Of a stretch of 42,842 nt of DNA, positions 26,107 to 34,703 are shown one piece after another; the first letter of the stretch is position 1; every line of letters starts with the position of its first letter. The stretch spans positions 1 through 42,842 of the forward strand of contig JAKIUH010000002.1 of assembly GCA_021647685.1 (NCBI GenBank). The letters run 5' to 3'. Source of the stretch: Bacteroidales bacterium (GTDB taxonomy: Bacteria > Bacteroidota > Bacteroidia > Bacteroidales > NBLH01). The position numbers and the translations under genes are program-made. The notes under the pieces are model-generated. The model was given only the letters and a program-made list of their open reading frames with translations. It was not told the origin of the DNA and searched no databases.

Positions 26107-27747
26107 TTATTTTTCAGATAGTTCTCCTGCCAATTTTAAGGCTTTGTAGGCATTAATAATACCTCCTGTTTGTGAAAGGTCTTTAAATTCAATAGACTTA
26201 TCTTTGGTTCCAGGTAAAGTTACTTTTGAATCTCCATAATTTTCAACTGATTTTAATAAAATATCTTTTAGCTGAAGTGCCGTTAAATCCGGGTAATATG
26301 ACAAAACTAAAGCAGCTACTCCTGCTACTACCGGCGATGCCATACTTGTTCCTTGCAGGTTTTTGTATTTATTATCAGGCACTGTTGAATAAATTTTCAT
26401 TCCGGGAGCAAAAACATCTACCGAGTTTTTTCCGTAATTAGAAAAAGGTGCTACAAAATTACCTTCATCTTGCCATGATGAAGCACCTACTTCAATCCAA
26501 TTTTTAGCGACTTTACCATTTAAATAACGTGCATTAGGAAAATTAGGAAGTTCATCATTATTTTGCCCCTCGTTACCTGCTGCATGAACCAATAAAACAC
26601 CTTTTTTCTCAGCATACTTAACTGCCTTATCAACGTATTTTTTATAAGGAGAGTAAGCTTTTCCAAAACTCATATTAATTATTTGAGCACCGTTATTTAC
26701 CGCATAGTAAATTGAGTTTGCCACGTCTTTATCGCGTTCATCACCATTTGGCACGCAACGTATAACCATGATTTTAACATCAGCGGCAATTCCATTCATA
26801 CCAATATTATTATTACGAACAGCACCAATAATTCCTGCAACATGTGTTCCGTGCATGGCATCGGGTCCTTCTACTTTATTATTACCGTAATCTCTTTGCT
26901 TTTTATTGTCATAATCATCACCTACAATATGGCGAGCATCAAAATCAGGGTTTAAGTTGTATTCTAACTGCTCTTTATAATAATCAACTCCCTCTTGCAT
27001 ATCTTCCGGAGTAATACCATTGGTTTTTGCATATATAAGCATTCCTTTTGCCTGATTTACATTTTGTTTATCGCTTTTAAAATTTTGTAAATCTTCAATG
27101 GTATAATCATCTTTGCCCAATTCGGTTTTCATTGTAGAGTCGGCTAATGTCAGCATTTTTGCAAAACCTTCTATATTTTGTAATGTTTGTTTTGCTTCCT
27201 GTACTTTTGCTTCAAATGCTTTTTTATATTCCAAATATTGGTTAAACTCCTTTAATTTTTTACCTTTAAAATCCGAAGCATTTTTCCCTTCATATATCTT
27301 TTTGTATTTAACATACAATCGGGTTAGTTCCAAATTTTCCTGGTTAACCATTTTGCCATCGGCTCCTCCAATAAAATTCCAGCCGTAAACATCGTCCACA
27401 TAACCGTTTTTATCATCGTCAATACCGTTTCCGGCAATTTCACCGGTGTTTATCCAAATATTGTCTTTTAAATCTTCATGTTCAATATCAATACCGGAAT
27501 CAATAATGGCAACAATTACGGTTTTTGTTTTTTTGCCTTTTAAAATTTGCTCATAAGCTTTTTGGTCGCTTACACCTTTGAAGTGATCTGCTTGCGGGTC
27601 AAGATGAAACCAATTTTGAGGTACTTCATCTTCTAAAATAAATTGCTTGTTAACAGCAGTTGCATCAACAACATGACTGCTTTGTGCATTTGCAAAAATA
27701 ATTGATGCAAATAAAATAAGTGTTACTAAAATTTTTCTTGTTATCAT
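26107..27747 (-). CDS. Exported subtilisin-like serine protease (S8)
   Basis: A 546-aa protease with signal peptide (cut after NAQ, residue 22). The subtilase triad is intact: Asp83 in AIIDSGID, His299 in MHGTHVAG and Ser468 in GTSMASPVVAG; Asn392 in HAAGNEG forms the oxyanion hole. About 215 residues separate Asp and His instead of the usual 40-60. The extra 140-290 segment is charged and helical and may act as an internal regulatory or substrate-selecting insert. No T9SS sorting domain or other C-terminal module is present (it ends LAGELSEK), so it is probably periplasmic or surface-retained. Similar long-insert S8 proteases occur in Bacteroidota. It is divergent from the DUF3352-like gene and has a TACTTTTG box at 27774-27781 on its strand. 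Confidence 0.93.
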   Translation of the reverse strand: MITRKILVTLILFASIIFANAQSSHVVDATAVNKQFILEDEVPQNWFHLDPQADHFKGVSDQKAYEQILKGKKTKTVIVAIIDSGIDIEHEDLKDNIWINTGEIAGNGIDDDKNGYVDDVYGWNFIGGADGKMVNQENLELTRLYVKYKKIYEGKNASDFKGKKLKEFNQYLEYKKAFEAKVQEAKQTLQNIEGFAKMLTLADSTMKTELGKDDYTIEDLQNFKSDKQNVNQAKGMLIYAKTNGITPEDMQEGVDYYKEQLEYNLNPDFDARHIVGDDYDNKKQRDYGNNKVEGPDAMHGTHVAGIIGAVRNNNIGMNGIAADVKIMVIRCVPNGDERDKDVANSIYYAVNNGAQIINMSFGKAYSPYKKYVDKAVKYAEKKGVLLVHAAGNEGQNNDELPNFPNARYLNGKVAKNWIEVGASSWQDEGNFVAPFSNYGKNSVDVFAPGMKIYSTVPDNKYKNLQGTSMASPVVAGVAALVLSYYPDLTALQLKDILLKSVENYGDSKVTLPGTKDKSIEFKDLSQTGGIINAYKALKLAGELSEK

Positions 27748-27773
27748 TTTTTTAAGGATTATAATTTAATTGT

Positions 27774-27781
27774 CAAAAGTA
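27774..27781 (-). promoter_or_regulatory. Putative -7 box of the subtilase gene
   Basis: On the minus strand TACTTTTG matches TAnnTTTG, 26 bp before the start codon at 27747. No clear -33 element is seen. Confidence 0.4.
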
Positions 27782-27864
27782 GTTTTTTTTCAATAATTAT
27801 AACTTATTTTTTAAAATAATTATCTGAAATGTATATCATATTCATATAGCTGTAAAATATTTTA

Positions 27865-27872
27865 TAATTTTG
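27865..27872 (+). promoter_or_regulatory. Putative -7 box of the DUF3352-like gene
   Basis: TAATTTTG at 27865-27872 matches TAnnTTTG, 45 bp before the start at 27918. No clear -33 element accompanies it. Confidence 0.35.
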
Positions 27873-27917
27873 AATTTTATTTTGCTGTATAAATTTTCCC
27901 AATAAATTAGCTGTAAT

Positions 27918-30707
27918 ATGTTTAAAAGTAAAACAAGTATATTCATTACTGTTGGTGTATTGCTAGCAATAGCAATCGGTTTACAGTTTATTAATAATCA
28001 GGAAAAAACAGTTCCGGTAGGAATAAAAGCTGTTCCTTTGGATGCAGCCCTTATTCTTGAAAGTAATAATTTTCCTGAGTTAATCAATAAACTCAATAAG
28101 TCAAATAAGTTTAGTCAAGAATTTTCAAATATTGAAGAATGGACAAATTTTTTCAAACAATTGGAGTTTTTAGACACATTATTTGAACAAAACCGTGATA
28201 TTCGGAAAATTTTCGCTGCAGGCAGAACACTTTGTTCCGGACATTTAATGGGAAAAGACAAAATGCAATTTTTATATGTTTTACCACTAAGTTCGGGCAG
28301 TGACGAAGATGCTTTACGAAACTTTATTGCACAGTTTACCACCGGAGCCAATGGAGATGAACGTGCTAAAATAATGCAAAGAAGCTATGAAGGCTATTAT
28401 GTTTATAATATGTTTTATTTTGATGAAAATGATAAAGACCTGAGCTTTAATTATACATTCACCAACGGACTTTTTATTTTCAGCTTTTCAAAAATTCTTT
28501 TTGAAGAGTCTGTGCGTATGTTAAACTCAAAAGAATCTCTTTTGGATGATTCCGGATACCAAAAAGTGGTACAAATTGCCGGAAAAAATGTTGATGCCAA
28601 TTTATTTATCAATTATAAATATTTCCCAAACAGCTTAAACAAACTAATCAATACATCAAACACTAGATTTTACGATTTTACCGGTCATTTCGCCTCTTGG
28701 TCCGTTTTAGATATTAAGCTGAAAAACGATGCTCTTTTAATGAGTGGATTTACTCATTCAAATGACTCATTAAATAACTACTTAAATATATTTAAAAATC
28801 AGGAAAATATAGAAAATAATTTTTTGGATATTTTACCTGAAAATACTGCCGGATTTTTGGCAATTAATTTATCCGATGTTTCATCTTTTCGTCAAAACTA
28901 TGTACAATATTTAAAAGAGAATAGAAGATATCATAAAATAAAACTAAAACTAGGGCAATTAAAGGCTCGCTTTAATTATAATTTTTCAGAAGATTTTTAC
29001 GAATATATTGAAGGTACTGTTTGCGTAGCCTATCTTCCTGATAAAATACTGACGAACAAGCCTGTTGCACTTGGTATTTTACAAATTAACGATACCGAAC
29101 AATTAAGCGAAAAACTTGAAGAACTATCAAAGATAAGAATACAAAAAGATACTTCAATATCTTTTAAGGCAATGGCACCCGTAACTTTAGATGCAAAAGA
29201 AAAAATTATTGCAAACATATTTCCTGCACCCGAATTATTTCCGTTATTATTTGGTAATGCTTTTAGCGATATTAATGCACAATATTATATAGTGCTTGGA
29301 GATTATTTAATTGCTTCAAAATCAATAAAAGATTTAAAAAATTATTATAAAAAATATAAACTAAACTTGCTAATTCGCAGAAATAAAAATTTTGTAGAAT
29401 TTTCAAATACCCTATCATCCGAGTCAAATATATTTTTATATCTTGATTTCTTTTATGGAAAATCTTTAATACAGCCATTTTTTAGCAGAAGCTTTAAACG
29501 TATTTATAAAAATAATATAGAGAGTTTTGATAAATTACAAGCTGCAGCACTACAATTTGGAGTGGAAAAAGATGTATTTTTTACCGGACTTTCTTTAAGG
29601 TTTAATCCCGCATATAATGAAAAACCAAAAAATGTATGGCAAATTCAAATGGATGCAGGTTTGAATATGAAACCACAGCTTGTTACAAACCACTATACGG
29701 GAAACAAAGAAGTGCTGATACAAGATACAGAGAATAACTTAATTTTATACGGCACTGATGGTAATTTACTATGGAAAAGACATTTACCCGGAAAAATAAT
29801 GGGTAAGGTTCATCAAATTGATTTTTATAAAAATAATAAATTGCAATTATTGTTTAATACACGTGAATACATATTCATCATCGACCGAAAAGGACGTGAT
29901 GTAGAAAACTTTCCGATTAAATTCAAATCGCCGGCAACCAATGGTTTGGCGGTATTTGATTATGAAAATAAGAAAAATTACCGGATTTTTGTTGCTTGTG
30001 AAAACAGAAGTGTTTATTTATTAGATAAATATGCAACTAAAGTTAGCGGTTGGGAATTTGATAAAACGCAAAGTAAAGTAAGCCTGCCTTTAAAACATTT
30101 TGCATATAAGGGTAAAGATTATATTGTATTTTCTGATGAACAAAACATATACATTCTCAACCGGCGCGGACAAACTCGCATTGAGTTAAAAGCACAGTTT
30201 GAAAAAGCAAAAAATTCAGAAATTTATTTTGATCAAGTAAACGGACCGGAAACTGCAACTTTTATCACAACCGGTAAAAATGGAATTGTTTACTTTATCT
30301 TTTTAGATGGAACTATTAAAAAAATGACTTTAGGTACATTTTCTGCCGATCATTATTTTAAATATGGAGAACTTTTAGGCAATGATAAAAAGTTTTTTGT
30401 ATTTGCTGATGGTTCAAAGCTTTCAGTTTTTAAAGGAGATAAATCCCTATCGTTTGAGAAAAATTTTGAATATCCGGTTAATAATACACTTAATTTATAT
30501 AAAATAGGTAAAGTTCAACTCATCGGTTTATCAATAAACGATGAAAACAGAGTGTATTTATATACCCCACAAGGAAAAAGAGTTAAAGGATTTCCTATGG
30601 AAGGTGTCGGAATGTTTAGTATTGGAAAATTAAAAACAAAATCGGATAAGTTTAACCTGATTACCGGAAGTAAAGACAATATTTTGTATAATTATACTTT
30701 AAAGTAA
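27918..30707 (+). CDS. Membrane-anchored protein, DUF3352-like with C-terminal propeller
   Basis: A 929-aa protein of unknown function. One N-terminal hydrophobic helix (ITVGVLLAIAIGLQFI, about residues 10-25) anchors it, with the rest outside the cytoplasm. Residues 33-560 resemble DUF3352-type proteins, beginning VPLDAALILESNNFPELINKL, with repeated segments of the style ENTAGFLAINLSDVSSFRQNY. Residues about 575-929 form a beta-propeller of PQQ/WD-like blades (NNLILYGTDGNLLWKRHLPG, YIFIIDRKGRDVENFPIKF, VYLLDKYATKVSGWEF). The final blade ends in NILYNYTLK. No catalytic motif is seen. The gene stands alone with a terminator directly behind it. The DUF assignment is tentative; a scaffold or binding role is a guess. 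Confidence 0.75.
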   Translation: MFKSKTSIFITVGVLLAIAIGLQFINNQEKTVPVGIKAVPLDAALILESNNFPELINKLNKSNKFSQEFSNIEEWTNFFKQLEFLDTLFEQNRDIRKIFAAGRTLCSGHLMGKDKMQFLYVLPLSSGSDEDALRNFIAQFTTGANGDERAKIMQRSYEGYYVYNMFYFDENDKDLSFNYTFTNGLFIFSFSKILFEESVRMLNSKESLLDDSGYQKVVQIAGKNVDANLFINYKYFPNSLNKLINTSNTRFYDFTGHFASWSVLDIKLKNDALLMSGFTHSNDSLNNYLNIFKNQENIENNFLDILPENTAGFLAINLSDVSSFRQNYVQYLKENRRYHKIKLKLGQLKARFNYNFSEDFYEYIEGTVCVAYLPDKILTNKPVALGILQINDTEQLSEKLEELSKIRIQKDTSISFKAMAPVTLDAKEKIIANIFPAPELFPLLFGNAFSDINAQYYIVLGDYLIASKSIKDLKNYYKKYKLNLLIRRNKNFVEFSNTLSSESNIFLYLDFFYGKSLIQPFFSRSFKRIYKNNIESFDKLQAAALQFGVEKDVFFTGLSLRFNPAYNEKPKNVWQIQMDAGLNMKPQLVTNHYTGNKEVLIQDTENNLILYGTDGNLLWKRHLPGKIMGKVHQIDFYKNNKLQLLFNTREYIFIIDRKGRDVENFPIKFKSPATNGLAVFDYENKKNYRIFVACENRSVYLLDKYATKVSGWEFDKTQSKVSLPLKHFAYKGKDYIVFSDEQNIYILNRRGQTRIELKAQFEKAKNSEIYFDQVNGPETATFITTGKNGIVYFIFLDGTIKKMTLGTFSADHYFKYGELLGNDKKFFVFADGSKLSVFKGDKSLSFEKNFEYPVNNTLNLYKIGKVQLIGLSINDENRVYLYTPQGKRVKGFPMEGVGMFSIGKLKTKSDKFNLITGSKDNILYNYTLK

Positions 30708-30715
30708 AATACAAT

Positions 30716-30750
30716 GCACTGATGTGTTATACATACATCGGTGCTTTTGT
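30716..30750 (+). terminator. Terminator after the DUF3352-like gene
   Basis: A 10-bp stem GCACTGATGT / ACATCGGTGC (one G-U pair) with a 9-nt loop, followed by TTTTGTT, begins 9 bp after the stop. Confidence 0.85.
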
Positions 30751-30771
30751 TCAGCATTTTTGAATATAGTA

Positions 30772-31014
30772 GGGCTTGCTGAAAAACACTAAATATATTA
30801 TTAACAAGCGTTTTATGTTTGCATTATTGCCTTGAAATGCAAGGTTTTTCACTAAAATATCAAAAAAAGCATGCATTTATTAAATACAAACAATTATATT
30901 TTTTGCTGCTCAGCTGCACACCTCTTTTGTATTTTGTTCAGTTTGAAGTATTTATATACATCTGCACTTCACAAAATCCAAAATAGATGCACATCTGAGC
31001 TTTTCAGCAAGCCC
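30772..31014. mobile_element. 243-bp MITE-like element with 7-bp target duplication
   Basis: Perfect 14-bp terminal inverted repeats (GGGCTTGCTGAAAA at 30772-30785, complement at 31001-31014) are flanked by an exact 7-bp direct repeat TATAGTA (30765-30771 and 31015-31021). The interior is AT-rich and has no transposase. It contains an internal imperfect hairpin (TTTTGTATTTTGTTCAG against CTTCACAAAATCCAAAA). This is the structure of a non-autonomous element moved by a transposase encoded elsewhere. It sits between convergent genes. Confidence 0.8.
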
Positions 31015-31097
31015 TATAGTAAATCTGAACAGCAAGTTTTATTTTTTAAACTTTAATAACCAATTATTATGAAACAATTAAGGTTAATTTATGCAGC

Positions 31098-31820
31098 TTA
31101 AATTTCTCTAACATCCAGCAATACCATATCAAAATTTTCAGGATTTTGCAGTATTTGACCAAGCAGTTCAGCTGTTTTTTCAGGACTGTTAAGCATATTT
31201 TTATTTTTGTACTCAATAAATTTATCCACCCCCGAAAAATCTGATTTATCAGTATTTCTGATTTGTGTTTGCATTTGGGTATCAACAATTCCTGGGGCTA
31301 CAGAAAATATTTTTACAGGATAATCATTCTTTGAAAGTTTTTGTTCTTCATCGGCAACCCAGCTAAACATATCAATTGCCGATTTTGATGCACAATAGGC
31401 AGCCCAAGATTCAATAGCATGCCTGCCTGCACCGGAACTAACCGTAAGTACAATTTTTTCAATTTTCTGTTTTTGATATGCTTTTATAAAATTATTCATC
31501 AAAACTGCGGGCGCAATACTGTTTACCATAAAAGTTTCATAAATTGAATTATTATCAATCGCTCCCACATGATTTATATGCCCAATAATACCTGCATTAT
31601 TAATTAAAACAATTTTATCGGCATCTTGAATATCAATAAATTGAAACTTCTTGACTTCATCAAAATTTTTCAAGTTAATGGGAATAAATTCAAAACGTTC
31701 ATTTTTTATCACATTAGTTCGTGATAAGCCAATCACATAATTTTCTTCATTTTGCAATAAGTGTAAAGCTAAAGCTTTACCAATGCCTTTACCTGTTCCT
31801 GTTACATAATAATAGTTCAT
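31098..31820 (-). CDS. Short-chain dehydrogenase/reductase (benzil reductase-like)
   Basis: An NAD(P)-dependent SDR of about 240 aa. The Met at 31820 (MNYYYVTGTG) is the more likely start, two residues inside the longest frame. Motifs, numbered from the longer form, are the TGTGKGIG dinucleotide loop (9-16), NNAG (76-79), catalytic Ser in TVSSGAGRHA (130-131) and YCASK (Tyr144, Lys148). VAPGIVDTQMQTQIR then covers the substrate loop. The layout resembles sepiapterin and benzil reductases (YueD type), small cytosolic ketone reductases. The true substrate is unknown. It is divergently transcribed from the hybrid kinase gene, with 116 bp between the starts. No pathway partner lies nearby. Confidence 0.88.
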   Translation of the reverse strand: MNYYYVTGTGKGIGKALALHLLQNEENYVIGLSRTNVIKNERFEFIPINLKNFDEVKKFQFIDIQDADKIVLINNAGIIGHINHVGAIDNNSIYETFMVNSIAPAVLMNNFIKAYQKQKIEKIVLTVSSGAGRHAIESWAAYCASKSAIDMFSWVADEEQKLSKNDYPVKIFSVAPGIVDTQMQTQIRNTDKSDFSGVDKFIEYKNKNMLNSPEKTAELLGQILQNPENFDMVLLDVREI

Positions 31821-31891
31821 ATACACAAATTATTTATTGATACTAAAATAAGATAAACTCATCAAAAACAAAAGTAATTTCCTGTAAGCGC

Positions 31892-31922
31892 TTTGTTTAT
31901 TTAGGTAAATATCATACCTTTA
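31892..31922 (+). promoter_or_regulatory. Promoter of the hybrid kinase gene
   Basis: TTTG (31892-31895), exactly 19 nt, then TACCTTTA (31915-31922). Spacing and sequence fit the Bacteroidota -33/-7 promoter, with A for the final G. It lies 20 bp before the start at 31943. Confidence 0.6.
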
Positions 31923-31942
31923 CATAGCTAAACCTATTCAGT

Positions 31943-34141
31943 ATGATGAAAACCCCAAAGCTGAAATATTTCTTTGTAGCAATATTCACCCTATGGTTTC
32001 TTATTATTTTATCTTTTTTTCTTACTGCAAACAATGAAATTTTTACTATTATTGATGATCACCCCTTTAAAGAAAACCTGAATAGCAATACCTTAATTTT
32101 AGCACACAAATCTATTGAAAAACACTCCTTACATCTTTTAGTTATATTTTTTATTTTTTGGCTTTCAGGAAATATTTTAATGATTATCAGTTATCTGTAC
32201 ATAAAAAAAAGAATTGACAAAATAAAACAAAAAGAACAACTATTAATTGATAACGAAGAAAAATTCAGAAAATACTTTCAAAACAACCTTGCTGCAATGA
32301 TGCTTATAGATCCTCTAAGCAAAAACATTGTAGATGCAAATAATGCTACATTAAAACTTTACGGGTATTCTAAACAGGAAATACTGCAAAAATCCATGTA
32401 TGACATTAATTTGCTTCCCCCCGATGAGATAGACAAAAAAATGAAAAAAGCAATAGTCAACAAATCAAATTATTTAAGCTTTCAACATAAAATTGCCGAT
32501 GGCTCAATCAAAGATGTAGAAGTGTATGCATCGCCTTTTACTATAAAAAATAAAAAACTCATGTCGATAATTGTACACGACATTACTGATAAAGTAAGAG
32601 TAGAAAAAGCACTTAAAAAGAGCCGAGAAAAATATAAAAACACAAGCAAATTATTAGAAACATTATTCAATGCTGTACCGGATGTAATAGGTATTCATGA
32701 TATGGATTATAATGTAATAAGCTACAACAAGGCAGCTTACAAATTCTTAAATAAAACACCAAAAGAAGTTACCGGTAAAAAGTGCTATGAACTATTAGGT
32801 TGTTCAGATGTTTGTGATAAATGTGTTACAAAAAAAGTTTATCAAACAAAAAAAGTTGCAGTAATTGAAAGCTTTGATAAAAAATCCAACAAATGGTTAG
32901 AACTAAGAGGTTATCCGGTTTTTAACGAAAAAGGTGAACTTTATCAAGTAATTGAGCACATTCGCGATATTACCGAACGAAAAAAATTCATTGAAGAACT
33001 TAAAAATGCAAAAGAAAAAGCAGAAGAAAGCGAACGTTTAAAGTCTTCCTTTTTGGCAAATATGAGCCATGAAATCAGAACGCCCATGAATGCTATATTA
33101 GGCTTCGCTCAATTACTAATGCAAGAAGGATTATCATTAAAAGAAATGCAAAAATACATTGACATTATCACAAACAGTGGAAATCATCTTTTAAAAATTA
33201 TTAATGATATAATTGATATTTCAAAAATCGATGCTAAACAACTTAAAATTAACAAATCACAATTTGACTTGAATAAACTTCTTGGTGAGCTAAATATCTT
33301 TTTTAATTCATTATTAAAACAGCAAAAAAAATCTAATATTCAATTAATAATAAAAAAAACAGCTAATCCCGTTTATATTTTTACCGATAGAACACGCTTA
33401 AATCAAGTATTTATAAATTTAGTCGGAAATGCTATAAAATTTACAGAATCAGGTACTGTAGAACTATCTTATACTCTCAAAGAGAACAAAATATTATTTT
33501 CAGTAAAAGATACAGGTATTGGAATGACCAAAGAAGAATTAAATTTTGTATTTGACCGGTTCAGACAAGGAGATGAAACCAATAGACGTATGTATGGTGG
33601 TACAGGACTGGGACTCTCTATTTCAAAAGAATTTATTGAACTTCTTGGCGGCAGTATTTTTGTTGAATCGAAAAAAGGTAAAGGTTCAACTTTTTATTTT
33701 ACCATACCCTATGAAAATCGTATTCAGGAAAAACACATTGAACCCCCAAAAAAAGTTTTTCAGGCAAAATCAATTTTAAAAAATAAAACCGTTTTAATAG
33801 TCGAAGATGATATATACAGCCAGCAAATTCTTATCGAAATATTAAAACCATTCGGTATAAATATTCTTACAGCATACGATAGCTTAGAAGCGCTTCAAAT
33901 TTGCAAAAGAACTCATCAAATAGACATCGTTTTAATGGATTTACAACTGCCTAAACTTGATGGCTTAGAAGCCACAAAACGAATAAAAAAAATCAGACCT
34001 GATTTGGTAATCATTGCCCAAACAGCCAATGCAATGCCCAAAGACAAAGAAAAATCATTAGCTGCCGGTTGCAATGATTATATTTCAAAACCAATTGACA
34101 CACAAAAAATTATAGATATAATTAGTAAATATATCACTTAG
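31943..34141 (+). CDS. Membrane PAS hybrid histidine kinase with receiver
   Basis: A 732-aa sensor kinase. Two membrane helices (about 9-29 and 64-86) frame a short 35-residue external loop. Two PAS domains follow (about 105-222 and 235-346), then HisKA with phospho-acceptor His376 in NMSHEIRTPMNAILGF. The ATPase domain has Asn496, DTGIGM (523-528) and GGTGLGLS (552-559). The C-terminal receiver has acidic pocket Glu621/Asp622, phospho-acceptor Asp666 in LMDLQLP and Lys716. All catalytic residues are present. The second PAS holds a cysteine cluster (Cys281, Cys287, Cys291, Cys294), which could bind a metal or sense redox (inference). There is no output domain after the receiver, so phosphate must pass to another protein. 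Its stop overlaps the convergent small gene by 4 bp. Confidence 0.95.
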   Translation: MMKTPKLKYFFVAIFTLWFLIILSFFLTANNEIFTIIDDHPFKENLNSNTLILAHKSIEKHSLHLLVIFFIFWLSGNILMIISYLYIKKRIDKIKQKEQLLIDNEEKFRKYFQNNLAAMMLIDPLSKNIVDANNATLKLYGYSKQEILQKSMYDINLLPPDEIDKKMKKAIVNKSNYLSFQHKIADGSIKDVEVYASPFTIKNKKLMSIIVHDITDKVRVEKALKKSREKYKNTSKLLETLFNAVPDVIGIHDMDYNVISYNKAAYKFLNKTPKEVTGKKCYELLGCSDVCDKCVTKKVYQTKKVAVIESFDKKSNKWLELRGYPVFNEKGELYQVIEHIRDITERKKFIEELKNAKEKAEESERLKSSFLANMSHEIRTPMNAILGFAQLLMQEGLSLKEMQKYIDIITNSGNHLLKIINDIIDISKIDAKQLKINKSQFDLNKLLGELNIFFNSLLKQQKKSNIQLIIKKTANPVYIFTDRTRLNQVFINLVGNAIKFTESGTVELSYTLKENKILFSVKDTGIGMTKEELNFVFDRFRQGDETNRRMYGGTGLGLSISKEFIELLGGSIFVESKKGKGSTFYFTIPYENRIQEKHIEPPKKVFQAKSILKNKTVLIVEDDIYSQQILIEILKPFGINILTAYDSLEALQICKRTHQIDIVLMDLQLPKLDGLEATKRIKKIRPDLVIIAQTANAMPKDKEKSLAAGCNDYISKPIDTQKIIDIISKYIT

Positions 34142-34449
34142 CTTTTTACCTTAATCAAATGGTACACATCCATAACCAAGCAAGAACTTAATTCAGCTTT
34201 TAAATGCTTTTTCCAATATTCAAACAGTTTTTTTCCTGCAAACTGACCGCCAAAAAAAGCACCTACCATTACAGGATAAGTTTCCCAACCAAAACCTAAA
34301 TCTCCATAAACCCGTAATAAAATAACAAAAGGAACCGGAATATGAATTGCCAAAGCCCATTGAAGTGAAAATTTCCGAACATTAGCACGCCAATATCCAA
34401 AGGGCACATTCATTAAAAATACAATTAAAGCAATAATAAATAGTTTCAT
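34138..34449 (-). CDS. Small membrane protein of unknown function
   Basis: About 103 aa. The frame opens at 34455, but the Met at 34449 (MKLFIIALIVFLMNVPFGYW) is the more natural start. Two or three hydrophobic segments are visible: residues 1-17, about 29-46 (WALAIHIPVPFVILLRVYG) and about 57-72 (YPVMVGAFFGGQFAGKK). A short cytoplasmic tail with a single cysteine follows. I do not recognise a characterised family; it resembles conserved small integral membrane proteins of environmental bacteria. It is convergent with the hybrid kinase and overlaps its stop. The relA-type gene upstream on the same strand is separated by a foldback element. Confidence 0.65.
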   Translation of the reverse strand: MKLFIIALIVFLMNVPFGYWRANVRKFSLQWALAIHIPVPFVILLRVYGDLGFGWETYPVMVGAFFGGQFAGKKLFEYWKKHLKAELSSCLVMDVYHLIKVKS

Positions 34450-34505
34450 ATGCAAATATCTTTTATAAAATGAATATTAAAGGCGGACAAACAGGCTTCC
34501 CGCTT

Positions 34506-34671
34506 CTAGTGTTATGTCAAGCATGTTTTTGTCACACCAAGTTTCGCTCTTTTTGCGTAGAACTTTATTAAAAATTTTGACCATAGCTACTGCTATGCTA
34601 AAAATTTTTGCCTTGTTCTACACAAAAATAACTTCAACTTATACGACACAACACACTTGACATAACACTAG
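34506..34671. repeat. 166-bp foldback (MITE-like) element
   Basis: Perfect 16-bp terminal inverted repeats (CTAGTGTTATGTCAAG at 34506-34521, complement at 34656-34671) enclose arms that continue to pair imperfectly. GCGTAGAAC pairs with GTTCTACAC, and TAAAAATTTTG with AAAAATTTTT. The centre is CATAGC-TACT-GCTATG. The whole folds into one long hairpin and has no coding capacity. No target duplication was recognised. The flanks AGGCTTCCCGCTT and TGCCCGGCGCT are GC-rich and may belong to a larger repeat. Confidence 0.75.
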
Positions 34672-34703
34672 TGCCCGGCGCTATAATTTACAAGCATATT
34701 TTA

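Noticed and set aside
30871..31056. 61-aa ORF inside and past the MITE-like element
   Set aside because: It overlaps the terminal repeat and target duplication and shows no protein-like pattern.
34506..34671. Integron attC-like site
   Set aside because: The arms end in GTTATGTC rather than the R' core GTTRRRY, and no integron integrase or cassette structure is visible.
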